DNA from: Sclerodactyla briareus
Taxonomy: Eukaryota > Echinodermata > Holothuroidea > Dendrochirotida > Sclerodactylidae
Length of the DNA stretch: 64,000 nt
Assembly (NCBI GenBank): GCA_026419785.1
Contig: JAODTK010005822.1
Coordinates: forward strand, 682,001 to 746,000
Reading direction: 5' to 3'
The notes beneath the pieces were generated by a model. It had not been told where the DNA came from and made no database searches. It saw only the letters and a list, made by a program, of their open reading frames with translations. Both the position numbers and the translations under genes were made by a program. Of this stretch, positions 24,895 to 34,765 are shown one piece after another. The stretch's first letter is position 1; each line of letters starts with the position of its first letter.

Positions 24895-25023
24895 GGGGAC
24901 CACCTTAGGATGGGACGAAATGAGGTCTCTGGAGGTGACGTGTTTGGTCTCGTCTGTGTCATTCCTCACGTCTAGTTGGAACTCTATAGAACACTCCTGA
25001 CAGAACTCAGCACAGGTACAATC
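24895..25023 (-). CDS. POLR2C: RNA polymerase II subunit RPB3, zinc-binding exon
   Basis: This is a clean 43-codon exon, phase 0 at both ends, with acceptor cccctccag and donor gtaagt. It starts [11 protein letters not shown], the RPB3 zinc loop with four cysteines in the same spacing as human DCTCEEFCPEC, and continues to [17 protein letters not shown] (human [17 protein letters not shown]). No disruption. It is the best single piece of coding evidence in the window. Confidence 0.98.
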
Positions 25024-26295
25024 CTGGAGGGGAAAACGAACACTTCAATCAAATGGCATCATTTATTGCATTCTACCGTCCTCTTGTTTCCCATAGGAAA
25101 TGTGGTTCAGTAGGTATCTAGCCATTTCCCAACCAGGGTAGTGATATGTTTCACTTGAACAACAAGATGGATAGCAGTATACATATCCAGTTCATTGGTT
25201 GCAAACACTCAATCATGTCGTACCATGTTTGTCTAATGGTAGAGCGGGTGTATGGAACTAGTGAAGCCATGTATATATTGACATATGTAAGATCAAGATG
25301 CATGGTACCATTCTTATAACAACAGAATGAACCCGAGCAGACATGCACAGCATCTAAAAAATACACATCACGCTCAAAATACTTCTGGTTGTCTGAGTGA
25401 CAGAGGACCAAAATCAGTCCGATAAAAATTTAGTAATACTTGTGCTTCTATTAAGAACACCCCACATCACAAAAATTGGACAAAACGTTCCAACGAAAGG
25501 CATGAGTTCTACAGAATGAATGTGATATAGTGTCTCCAGGATGAAAAACGTCCACTTCAGTGGGTCTGTGATGACGGGTAAAGGAAGATTGGTGATTGTA
25601 TGATGCACCACGTGTGCTCAGAGACCTTCGCATCTGAACCTCAGACAAAGGGAAGATGTAAAAATTAAGGGGGACCCCACTAGCAAGTTAGGCGATTAAT
25701 CCAAAACAGATGGGGTCGATTTATTGTGGCTACATGTTAAAACTGGCCAAAATATAAAAATTATAAAAATTAAAAATGTTTTCATTTTTTCCCAAAAAAA
25801 TTACACCAAACGGTAATACCTCACCTGGTAGATAATTCGCTGCCCTATCCAATGCACATAGCCTGAAGAATGATGGCGCTGTATATAATTCCAAGATATT
25901 AATCAAACAGGAGAGGATATTTTCCTGCTGCAATAATGTGATGTTGGTCTTCTGTCCAGTGTCACAGAAATGTGACCACGGTACTGAAAGAGTAAAACTA
26001 TTGGGCCTTTGCAGGAAAATTACCTGCTCCCAACCAAGAAATTTGTACTTATTCCAGCCCGGAGCAGAGGAGGCCAGCAAATCCTCTCTCATGACTAGAG
26101 ATTAAACAAAATGATGACAAGAAAAAAAATTACAAAAAAAAAAATGGACTGGTTGAACTCCAAAGAAAACACCCTGCCATTGTGAACCGGCAGGAGAATG
26201 GTCATGAGGCATTGTATCTAATTCCAATACCAATTCTAAACTGGGACATCAAGCTTGGAATACGAAGAACAAAACCCGAGTATGCGATATCTTAC
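25024..26295. other. POLR2C intron, nothing recognised
   Basis: A 120-codon minus-strand open frame at 25730-26092 has no RPB3 similarity and no recognised domain. The rest is AT-rich intron-like sequence. Confidence 0.5.
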
Positions 26296-26348
26296 CCTCA
26301 TGAAGTTCATTTTGTCCACCGTCTCGTCGCTAACGACGGGAATGAGAC
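26296..26348 (-). CDS. POLR2C: RNA polymerase II subunit RPB3, short exon
   Basis: This is a 53-bp exon between acceptor cacattgcag and donor gtaaga. It completes a glycine codon and encodes LIPVVSDETVDKMNFMR, equivalent to human LIPLISDDIVDKLQYSR. The phase (1 in, 0 out) fits the exon at 30180-30297 upstream and the zinc exon downstream exactly. Confidence 0.96.
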
Positions 26349-27339
26349 CTGCAATGTGAGAAATTAAACATTACTGTACTAGATGCTAAATCAGGGGATA
26401 CTTGAAACACAGACCTTCGGGGTAGAACACCTTGACTGAGATAGACACCGAGATAGACTGGTCTGCTCATTACAAATACTCCACTCTGATTGGTCGACTG
26501 GCTAGCTCTAGCCAACCGTTATTTTCAATATAAAAGGGCAGCTGATCAGAGTCACTCAACAATCAAATAGTCACTTGTTTTGTATTACTGGAATATGAGG
26601 AAACTACTGATGTCGAAGTGGCCCTGCTGCTCACGGGATGTTCAGAAATATACTTAGAGATATGGTCTTCTCAAGAGATCCCCTGTTTCCTTGATGTGGG
26701 AGTTGTAGAATTAGGGATTAAAGGCAATATTGTTGACTCCTATCATGTCATTAACTGACTCATAATTCAGCTGAATAATAAACAAGGCGAAGCTTAATTT
26801 TTGCCTAGATTGTTTATTTCCTGATTAAAAGTCTCCCAATCGCACTTTACACCTTCAATAACAGGGAGCAGTAGGTCAGAGTAACTCAACAATAAAATAT
26901 TCACTCTTGTTAACTGCATCGTGTTGCATGAATGACTTTTAAATCAAGCAATATTGAACTCCCCGATCCATTCAAGTCGCACTTACACCATCAGACCAGA
27001 CACGAACCATGCTTCCGATATGTGAACTATCAATCCCTGAAACAGCCTATTCTCAAACTGTCACCACTCTTCAAGAATGCAACTAATTCATCCACCTTTT
27101 AAGTGTTATTGTTGATGGTATTGGGGGGGGGGGGGGGGGGGGAATCTGTTAGGTAGAATGCGTTTGCAGGTTTCGTCAGGGGAGTTGGAAGATTGCTTTG
27201 CACACCTGTACATGCAACGTCAAGTGACCAGAGTGCCTCTGACAGTAAATGTGAGCAGGCTTAATTGGGCTTCATTTCTCATTAGGAGATGCATCAGGGC
27301 CACAAAAATGAAGATCCCTAACTGAAGAATTTAGTCACA
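26349..27339. other. POLR2C intron with a duplicated TATA-containing segment
   Basis: A TATA-like segment at about 26526 (AATATAAAAGGGCAGCTGAT) is followed by TCAGAGTCACTCAACAATC. The downstream part recurs near 26876 as TCAGAGTAACTCAACAATA, which suggests a diverged direct repeat, perhaps remnants of a transposon end or promoter. A run of 20 G lies at 27123-27142. Confidence 0.35.
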
Positions 27340-30174
27340 AGGCGACCGCCCCCAGTGTCTCGCCTGGTTGCGCATCAGTGATTTCTTCTTTAGTCACCAT
27401 GCAAACAATACAAGTCATTCCCATATGTTGCTTCAAGATTTCGGTATTAGCATTTAACAGAAACGCTACTACTCAGTGCCCAATTCCAAATTTGTAAGGA
27501 CTGACTATTGACAACGTCTGCTAAAGGACTTACAAGTTTTGTGGAAATGTGACTAAATTATGTAAATGAGAAAAATAGCAACGGAACTTCCATGACCCAT
27601 TTTCTCACTTCAAATATCCTCAAATATTTTTCGAAAGGTTCATGAAAATCAAACAAACTTTGTAATTTAGAATGAGCCATGCAATATACCCACTGAATGA
27701 CCTCCAGTGTCCTCCAGTCTATGTAAATAATAATGTAAGAATATTCATAATAATACACTTTATATAGCGAATACGTATAGAAATAGTCGTGTGGAATGAA
27801 AAAATGAATAATAGCAATAGCAAAGTGATCGAGTAAATGTGTACATGTAATGGTATCCAAATACTCTTAAATATTAAAACATTCATCGCCATCATTAACT
27901 ACACCCCTTGGAACATAGCAAACCTAACAACCGACTGTGGATCTTTAGCATGATCCATGAGCGTCCCCACCTTCTCAAAAGTGTGGGGGGGAGGAAATGG
28001 CCACATTTTCAAGATTTTACTGTGTGAAAATGTAAAGTCAATGGAGCATTGTCAAAAAGTGGGGGGACTGTCCCCCCCCCGTCCCCCACCTGTTGACGCC
28101 CATGGCATGATCCTACCTACTCCTACCTACTGTACCCTCCCATTATAAACCAATAATTACTAATAAAGTTTATCCTATATATCGTCAAAGAGTATCCCCT
28201 TTATACATCTACTACTTCCGTCAACTCCTAGGGAGTTACACACACCCACCCCTCTCATCAGCTACTTGGCACATCCCCTGTCTAGAGTGGAATAAGCCAT
28301 CTAACTAGTCCTACCCTGGCCGGTGTAACCTGACAGCCTCAGGCTGTTGGCTGTTGACATGTACAGTACGTTTTGAGGCTATGTATATATAGGTGATATA
28401 AAGTAGGGGGATTCCACTGTAACTCGCTGCTCAATCAATTGTGCAACCATGTTCCTCTACAGTTTGTCAACAGGGAGCCAATGAAGTGGATATGAATAAG
28501 ACAATAAATGAAATCTCTGTCTGTTACAGATAGGAATATAGTTAATGGAATGGAATGGAAATACCATACCTGAGGGGTGAAAGTTGAAATGAGTAAAAAT
28601 TCAAATAGATACAGTTCTGCTATATTAATAGTGATGTTGAGCTAGACTATACCATTCTTAATTGGGTAGCTGAGAGGGTAATAATATTGATCAAAGAATG
28701 TATGGAGTTTTGTAGGGGCTATTTTACTCATTTCAATACTTATCACAATTAGGAGTCGGGAAATTGAGTGGCATTTGATAACCTACAGTTTTATGAAATA
28801 TTCCCATCATAAATGAGCACCTTGTCTCGAAACATCAGCCATATCACATATAGTCTTTAGAGGCTGCTGCAGGAAATGTTATTATTTGGCATTATTTGGT
28901 CCTAATTGACCTCGAAGGGACTATAATGACATGACAGTTTTTAATGAAACAATGTTACCCCCCCCCCCCCCCATTGATAATATGATGCCATGTCCCCAAA
29001 TTCCAGACATATGGCACACCAGTCATAGAGGCTGTTGCAGGAAATGTTATTATTTGGGCAGTTCTTGGTCCTTGGGTGACCTTAAATGACCTTTGAGACA
29101 TGATGGTTTTTATGAAAAATGCTTGCCTCGTTGTGATGCACCAAGCCCCAAAAGCATTATGTAATCAGATACACAATGACCCTCTGCTATCACCCAAAGG
29201 TATCCAATCGACCTTTTGCCCCTTGTAACTTGAAGACCAGGTGTCAGATCAAAGCGGGAGTTGGTTTCGTCTAGCTAGCACACGAGCTCTATCACATATC
29301 CCGAAAATGACGGTTGTAACTCCTAAAATGAGCACATTTTCTTAAAACTTGACCTTTGATCTTTTGACCTTGTCTTCAGATGTTGTTTGATCCACTGAAC
29401 CCAAAAATTACCATGACAAATCTCTACGAGCGCCTAACTGCACTCATTCCAATTGTTACGGCCATTCAACAAAACTTCGGAAAATTGCATTAATTTTATG
29501 CAAATTATCACATTAAATGACTTAAGTGACCTTTGCACTATTGTTAAATTGATCAGGATCAAAGGTGTACATCTCCACCAAGTTTCAAGAGGATTCAACC
29601 AACATTAAAAATATGCATAAATTATGCAAATGAGACTAGGTAAATGCGAATTAGTAACATGAAATGACCTTTGGTGCCCTCGTCCCTACTGTAAAATTCA
29701 TTGGGACTATAGATACACCATCTCCACCGAGTTTCGTCAAAATCCAACGAACTTCAAAAATATCACAGAAATATAGTGGCAACCAATTAGACTACTTAAT
29801 TAGCATATATCATGCCAGGAATCTAATCAATTTGTGTACTCTTCATAGTTGTTATATACGCCGAACGGCATCACCAATGCATCTACCGATCAAGAGATAT
29901 CTTGTACACAGTTCCGGGCCAATTTTCATTAAATATGCAAAATTTATGCAAATGAGTATGGTCTTTCGAGACGAAAAAGTGGATGCACATTGGCAACTCT
30001 TCCCACACCTCCACAGAAAGGTCCCAGCATGATGTCTTTCGAACGGTTCAGGTATAATACCGGACGACCGCACATACGACGGCGGGACCAACGATACAGA
30101 ACACACACACCACACACACACACAACAAGTGACCACTATGTCTCTCCTTGAACAAAGTTCAGGCGAGACAAAAA
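27340..30174 (+). mobile_element. Composite non-autonomous element, intronic copy
   Basis: It begins GGCGACCGCCCCCAGTGTCT followed by CGCCTGGTTGCGC, and ends TTCAGGCGAGACAAAAA. 27340-27575 matches the 5' part of the 7.0-kb copy and 28860-30174 matches its internal and 3' modules, with the 3' half better preserved. The middle (27.6-28.85 kb) does not match and includes a nested hAT-like MITE, so the two halves could also be separate insertions. The right end lies about 5 bp from the 5' splice site of the POLR2C exon at 30180. Confidence 0.6.
27956..28104. mobile_element. 149-bp hAT-like MITE with perfect 8-bp TSD
   Basis: The ends CATGAGCGTCCCCACC and (reverse complement of right end) CATGGGCGTCAACAGG are inverted repeats. 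The flanks are GCATGATC at 27948-27955 and again at 28105-28112, a perfect 8-bp target duplication diagnostic of hAT-type insertion. The internal sequence contains GTGGGGGGGA and a C9 tract, and the right end matches that of the element at 3157-4075. Confidence 0.88.
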
Positions 30175-30179
30175 CTCAC

Positions 30180-30297
30180 CCACTCTCTGTGCTATGAACT
30201 CATCGTGGAGGACCGAGCTGTTCGACTGCACCTGTATCCAGTCAATGGCGAGGTGGGCACCTCCGCGATCATGATCCGTCGGATGCTGTTTGCAACG
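30180..30297 (-). CDS. POLR2C: RNA polymerase II subunit RPB3, upstream exon
   Basis: After the acceptor ttgctcatcag the exon encodes [15 protein letters not shown], then in the next frame [20 protein letters not shown] and QRVG. This matches human [35 protein letters not shown] and HRLG. The length is 118 bp where 119 is required, so one base is missing at EVPT|(L)AIDW. The donor is GTGG|gtgagt. This is the alpha-like dimerisation domain. The preceding exon(s), encoding about 35 residues of the N-terminus, were not found upstream in the window. Confidence 0.95.
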
Positions 30298-31165
30298 CTG
30301 ATGAGCAAAATCAGATCAAATAATGTATATACTGCACTTTTTCAATACAGGAGGAGGTAGATAGGAGGTTAGGAACACATTCAGGCCTGTCAGCCGTTTG
30401 TGATCAACTGATCATCGCGTACAGAGGGCATGAATTGGTATTTGAATTTTCATTGACCTAAGCAGTTAGTTTAGTTTAGGTTCGTCTAGTTAGTGAAAGA
30501 GCGGGGGGCGTCAGGAAGGACAAAATCCTCATGGAGAGAGACCACCCCCCATGTAGGCACAAGATCCCAAAAGAGAAGAACGACCAGAAGGATGACTTTA
30601 AAAGAATTCGCCCCACGGGTCCTGGAAAAATAATATAACGACTGTCCTTGAAGCATTCACAATCTTAGACAGAACAACATCTTCAGGAAGGCTAGTTGAA
30701 ATCGCCAAAACCAGGACATGACTCAAGACTAATCAATAAAGACTGCACGGATAGCATTAGCATGGTCGACAAGTTAGGCCACTGCTGCTTCTCACAAAGA
30801 ACACAGTTTCTTGGAAATGATGAAATGATGCAGATGACGACCAGGTAAACTGTTCAGCCGGTTAGGTCTAAAAACATATCCTGTAATGTTGGCGCAGTCG
30901 CACCCGGCAATTCATATACCCAAGAACCATCTTCAGATGGAATGAGCACCTCCCCCCCCCCCCCCCGCTTCTTCGGCTTTGACTGCCAACTGGATGATTG
31001 TCAGACTACTCTCAAAACGACAAATACCGATCAAATAGTAATATTAATAATATGATCCGTATCTGTATAAAGCACTACCACTAACTGCTGGCCTCAGGCG
31101 CTTACAAATTACCCCTCTCATTCGAACCAGATACGCACTACGATACATTTTGTGATGTGAGATCA
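30298..31165. other. No recognised feature; first POLR2C intron expected here
   Basis: By position this belongs to the intron before the N-terminal POLR2C exon. It contains a C15-16 tract near 30952 and no recognised repeat or exon. Confidence 0.4.
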
Positions 31166-31985
31166 CTTTTTGATTCCTTGCCGAAGGCAACAGGAATCTT
31201 CGCAGTCATGCACGTGCGTATGGTGTGTGTGTGTGTGTGTGTGTCTGTGTGTGACCCCTTTCATCACGATATCTAACGTACGCACTGGTATAGTTAGGTG
31301 ATGTGGGGTTTGCAGCACATAATGGGAGGATGAACACCCCATTGTTTTGGGCGCGCCGTTCGATTTCATTCAAGATCACAATAGGGCAAAGTTCAAGAAG
31401 CTTGTCAGCACGATATCTAACAAACGCAGAATCTATCAAGTTCAAATTGGGTATGTGGGCAGCATGTATGGTGAGGATGAACCCTATTGTTTTTTGGTGT
31501 CAGGTCGTGCAATTCGTGAGTTCACCGTAGGAAATCGTCATATATCTCGTAACATTTTAGAGTGATGTTGTAATTGAAAGTTCCGTTCGTCTAGGTGAAA
31601 TACTTCTGGTGACCGACTTTGACCTAATTTGACTTTTGACTTGATGATCTTGCATGCTTTTTCATGATGGCCAGATGCGTCTTTAAGACAAACAAAAAAA
31701 GTCATGACATACCCTACTACGTTACTCTTATCAAGGGCTATCTTCAAGTTGAATGTGGATGGAAGGTCAAGACCAGCTTAAAACATGGAATAAACTGTCG
31801 ATAATTTGGCATTTGGACATCCTGAATTATACAGTATCTATAAGTTCAAATTAAGTATGAGTGTGTGGATTGTACACATGATGAAGATTAACCCTATTGT
31901 TTTTGGTATAAGGTCAAGTTCATTCCAGGGTCACCATAGGACAATCCTATATTCGCAACGATTAATTGTTACAGGTGAGAACAAG
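31166..31985. repeat. Dispersed repeat with internal GT microsatellite
   Basis: It starts at a short stem-loop (GATTCCTTGCCGAAGGCAAC then AGGAATC). It contains a GT run at 31222-31253 and then diverged ~200-bp modules (CACGATATCTAAC, GGATGAACCCTATTGTTTTT, TTCACCGTAGG / GTCACCATAGG). The CCTATTGTTTTTGG motif, reversed, is also found in the 8.3-10.1 kb satellite, suggesting shared ancestry. Confidence 0.55.
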
Positions 31986-31990
31986 CATAT

Positions 31991-32260
31991 AGCACCAAAC
32001 CCCCCCAAAACAAATATTTCCCCCAGTGGAAGACAGTACAAATTCTTGAATTGTCAATTTTTTTTATTCTGATATGTTTGAGTATTGGATTAGCACCAAA
32101 GATTCCCCCAGGAAGACAGTACAAATTCTTGAATTGTCAATTTTTTTTATTCTGATATGTTTGAGTATTGGATTAGCACCAAATATTTCACCCCAGTGAA
32201 GACAGTACACAAATCTTGAATTCATTTTATTATTATTCTGATATGTTTGAGTATTGGACT
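31991..32260. repeat. Three tandem units of 83-101 bp
   Basis: Each unit begins AGCACCAAA, continues with CAGTGGAAGACAGTACAAAT or a variant, and ends with a T-run and CTGATATGTTTGAGTATTGG. Unit starts are 31991, 32092 and 32175, and a fourth AGCACCA at 32261 marks the end. Units 1 and 2 are nearly identical in their 3' halves. Confidence 0.9.
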
Positions 32261-32912
32261 AGCACCAGTGATCAGCCTATATGTACTCCTGATTCAGTAG
32301 TGGTGTGTAGTTGTAGACACTTCTATAATTCGACTCCAGTTATGTCCCCGGTAGAAAGGTGATGATGATGAGGGATGATGAAACAGCCTTGCTGAGGGTT
32401 TGTCTTTAGTGCCGGGGCTACTGTGGGTTTAGTTTATTACTCAATGGAAATAAATAGATGGCTCATACATGCCATTGCTGTTGACACAAGATGCAGTTTG
32501 TGGCACAATTGGAATAAAGAAAAAAAACATGCGAAATAGTAAAATTATTTTGATTTGACTGCTTAGATGTTAAATTCTCAATTATTAAAAATACTGATTG
32601 CATGGTTGTTAATCCATGTATCTGAGCTTCAAAAGTTAAACACAGAGGCAAATGTTATATGAGATCCAGTGTAATGTACCTCCCCAACCCTCAACCCAGT
32701 CTGAGACAAAATTGACCGCTAACGTGCCACTCACCAAATATCCCCAATCCCCCCCCCCTCCCCCACTTTTCCCGCTTGATAAGTTAAGGTAGTATTTTCT
32801 GTTGCCTCCTGTGCAGGAGGCCAACTCTCTCAAAATCCACTAGGAGAGCTACCCTTGTAGGACAACATCCTGGAATATCCTTAAGCCTCCCTCAACAATA
32901 TGCGAGTTCAAG
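32261..32912. other. No recognised feature
   Basis: Ordinary AT-rich sequence between a tandem repeat and a TIR element. A short C-run lies near 32750. No gene signal. Confidence 0.4.
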
Positions 32913-33298
32913 CTGCAAGGCTTTTTACAGTGACCGCTCGCGGTCACCGCATGCGAGTTTTAGTTTTTGACCGCTTGCGAAAGTTGTGCAATCGACAGTA
33001 AGCTTTCGCGAGCGGTGACCGTATTGTTTGTGACACATACTGGAAAAAGTCGCCGAAGGGATAAATTTCATTTCAAAGGTATTGTGTGAGCGCCTTCCAA
33101 GAGCTACTGATGAAAGTTGGTACACGCGAAGTATAAACGGTACTACTTTAGTCGCCCAACTTTGAATTGAATTATTGCCTTACAAAACTACGTTGGCCTT
33201 GCGGAATCCCTAAATTTTTCAACTGGTTCAAAACATTGTAATCGAAGTTCGCAAAGCATACGGCGGGTGGGCCGCTCGCGGCGGTAAATGCCTTGCAG
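32913..33298. mobile_element. 386-bp TIR element (MITE-like)
   Basis: The left end CTGCAAGGCTTTTTAC and the reverse complement of the right end, CTGCAAGGCATTTACC, form terminal inverted repeats. Just inside each end is a CCGCTCGCGG motif, also inverted. A third CGCGAGCGGTGACCG block occurs near 33010. No target duplication is clear, so superfamily assignment is open. There is no coding capacity. Confidence 0.6.
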
Positions 33299-34189
33299 TC
33301 TTTTGCCTCACAAAAAAACCCTTTTTTTTGGCGGTCACACGGAGACTATTGGCATGGACCGTAAGCTGCCGCAACCGTGCGGAGAACGAATTCTGTGCAG
33401 TGTGAGGCACTTAGCCCAGGACAGTCAGTAAACAGGGCTGGATTAATCTGTGGTCAATAACATTTGTTAGTCTCGTATGAATGAAATCAGGAGGAGACTT
33501 AGTGGTCCTTATGGCGTGTGTGACGCGCTGTGTGAGTGTGTGTGTGTCACACTTTTTCGTTAGCAGGATATCATATACCATAGATATGAAACAGGGTTAA
33601 TCAACAATTGATGGTGCTTTATCAACATGATAACGCACTCCTCATACACTTGGGCTGCGCCCTCGTTGTATCGCTTCAATTGACCCCCAGTAGTGCATAA
33701 TCATTGGCTAAAACACGCGCGACCCTTGATAACCCCAAGTAACGTTCATTACCTTCAACAATCTTTAAAAAAAACCTCAATAAACTGTACATACCAGAAC
33801 TGTAGATACGTTTAGAAAAAATGTAAAAACATCAGCAAGTATACAAACCAAAACGGAAATGGCTACCTGTCTTTTCACGTACACTTCGTATGTAAACCAT
33901 CATACATTAACATAACACACTTGTATTGTGTTGTATGTAACAGAGTAAACCTCTGTTATACGTAATTAAACACACTTGTATGTAACAGAGTAAACTTCTG
34001 TTATACGTAATTATAACAATTTTCCATGAACAACCATATTAATAAATATTATATAAAACGAAACCTCTCAGTCGTCTCTTCCATTTTGTCAGTCACCAAA
34101 CAAATATAGCACCCGTTTCAAAAAAGGCAACAGCATCTTGGATCTATATACTCATCAAAACAACTACTGCAACAGATGCCACCAGAAAG
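33299..34189. other. Spacer with two direct hairpin repeats
   Basis: The 37-bp segment TGTATGTAACAGAGTAAAC then TCTGTTATACGTAATTA is present at 33932-33968 and again at 33977-34013 (one mismatch). Each copy contains an inverted repeat AACAGAG / CTCTGTT. The rest is unremarkable AT-rich sequence with a GT-rich patch near 33528. Confidence 0.55.
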
Positions 34190-34545
34190 AACAGATATAT
34201 AAACACTGGTGGTAAATAGATGCCCTGGGCTTGTTCATGTACAGGAACAGCAGGGTGCCACAAGGAAGGAATGACTATAGGGGAATTGAACTTCTGTCAG
34301 ATCTGGCAAAGTTTTTTGGAAGGATCAATTTGAACAAAATTCACATCATCTCCTTGAGCATAAGCTTCTTGACAGTCTGGTTTCACACCAAAAAGTGTCC
34401 TGTCTGAGCAAATGCAGGAGTTTGGTAAGGCTTTATTTTAAACTATGTCGACTTCCCCAAGGCTTTTGACTTGTGTACAGTGAAACCCTCTGGGGAATCC
34501 TCACAGCACAATGTGCCAACACATCTTGTGCACCTGATATCAGTA
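34190..34545 (+). pseudogene. LINE reverse transcriptase fragment (RTE/CFDP2-like)
   Basis: Segments resembling DYRGIELLSDLAKFFGRI (about 34273) and NYVDFPKAFD (about 34442-34470), then YSETLWGILTAQC (about 34476-34514), follow the order found in RT domains of RTE-type LINEs (the NYRGI...L box, then DFxKAFDSVxxxxLW). Only this part of the RT domain remains, with frame changes. The family call is by motif style and is tentative. Confidence 0.55.
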
Positions 34546-34565
34546 TTCATGCACTAAGCAGGAAG

Positions 34566-34765
34566 GGGGGGGGGGGGGGGGTTTGGGCATGGCGCGCCCC
34601 GGTTAAGGGAAGGAGAAGAAGGAAATGGGGAAAAAGAAGAAACAAGGGAGGAGGGATGAAGAGAGAGAAGAAAAAGGAGAGGAAGGAAGAGTAGCAAGAA
34701 GAAAGGGAAAGAGGAAGTGAGAGAGGGGAATAGTGGGGAAAATGAAGAGAAAAGCGAGTAGGCAT
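34566..34765. repeat. G-tract followed by 155-bp purine (GA) tract
   Basis: A run of about 16 G is followed by almost pure purine sequence (GAAGGAGAAGAAGG style) to about 34760. Long open frames on both strands here (lysine/glutamate-rich on plus, serine/leucine-rich on minus) are products of this low complexity and not genes. Confidence 0.9.

Noticed and set aside
19382-30297. POLR2C as a processed pseudogene
   Set aside because: Introns are kept with consensus donors and acceptors and correct phases; the indels look technical.
33932-34013. CRISPR-like pair of hairpin repeats
   Set aside because: Only two copies, eight-base spacing, and a eukaryotic context.
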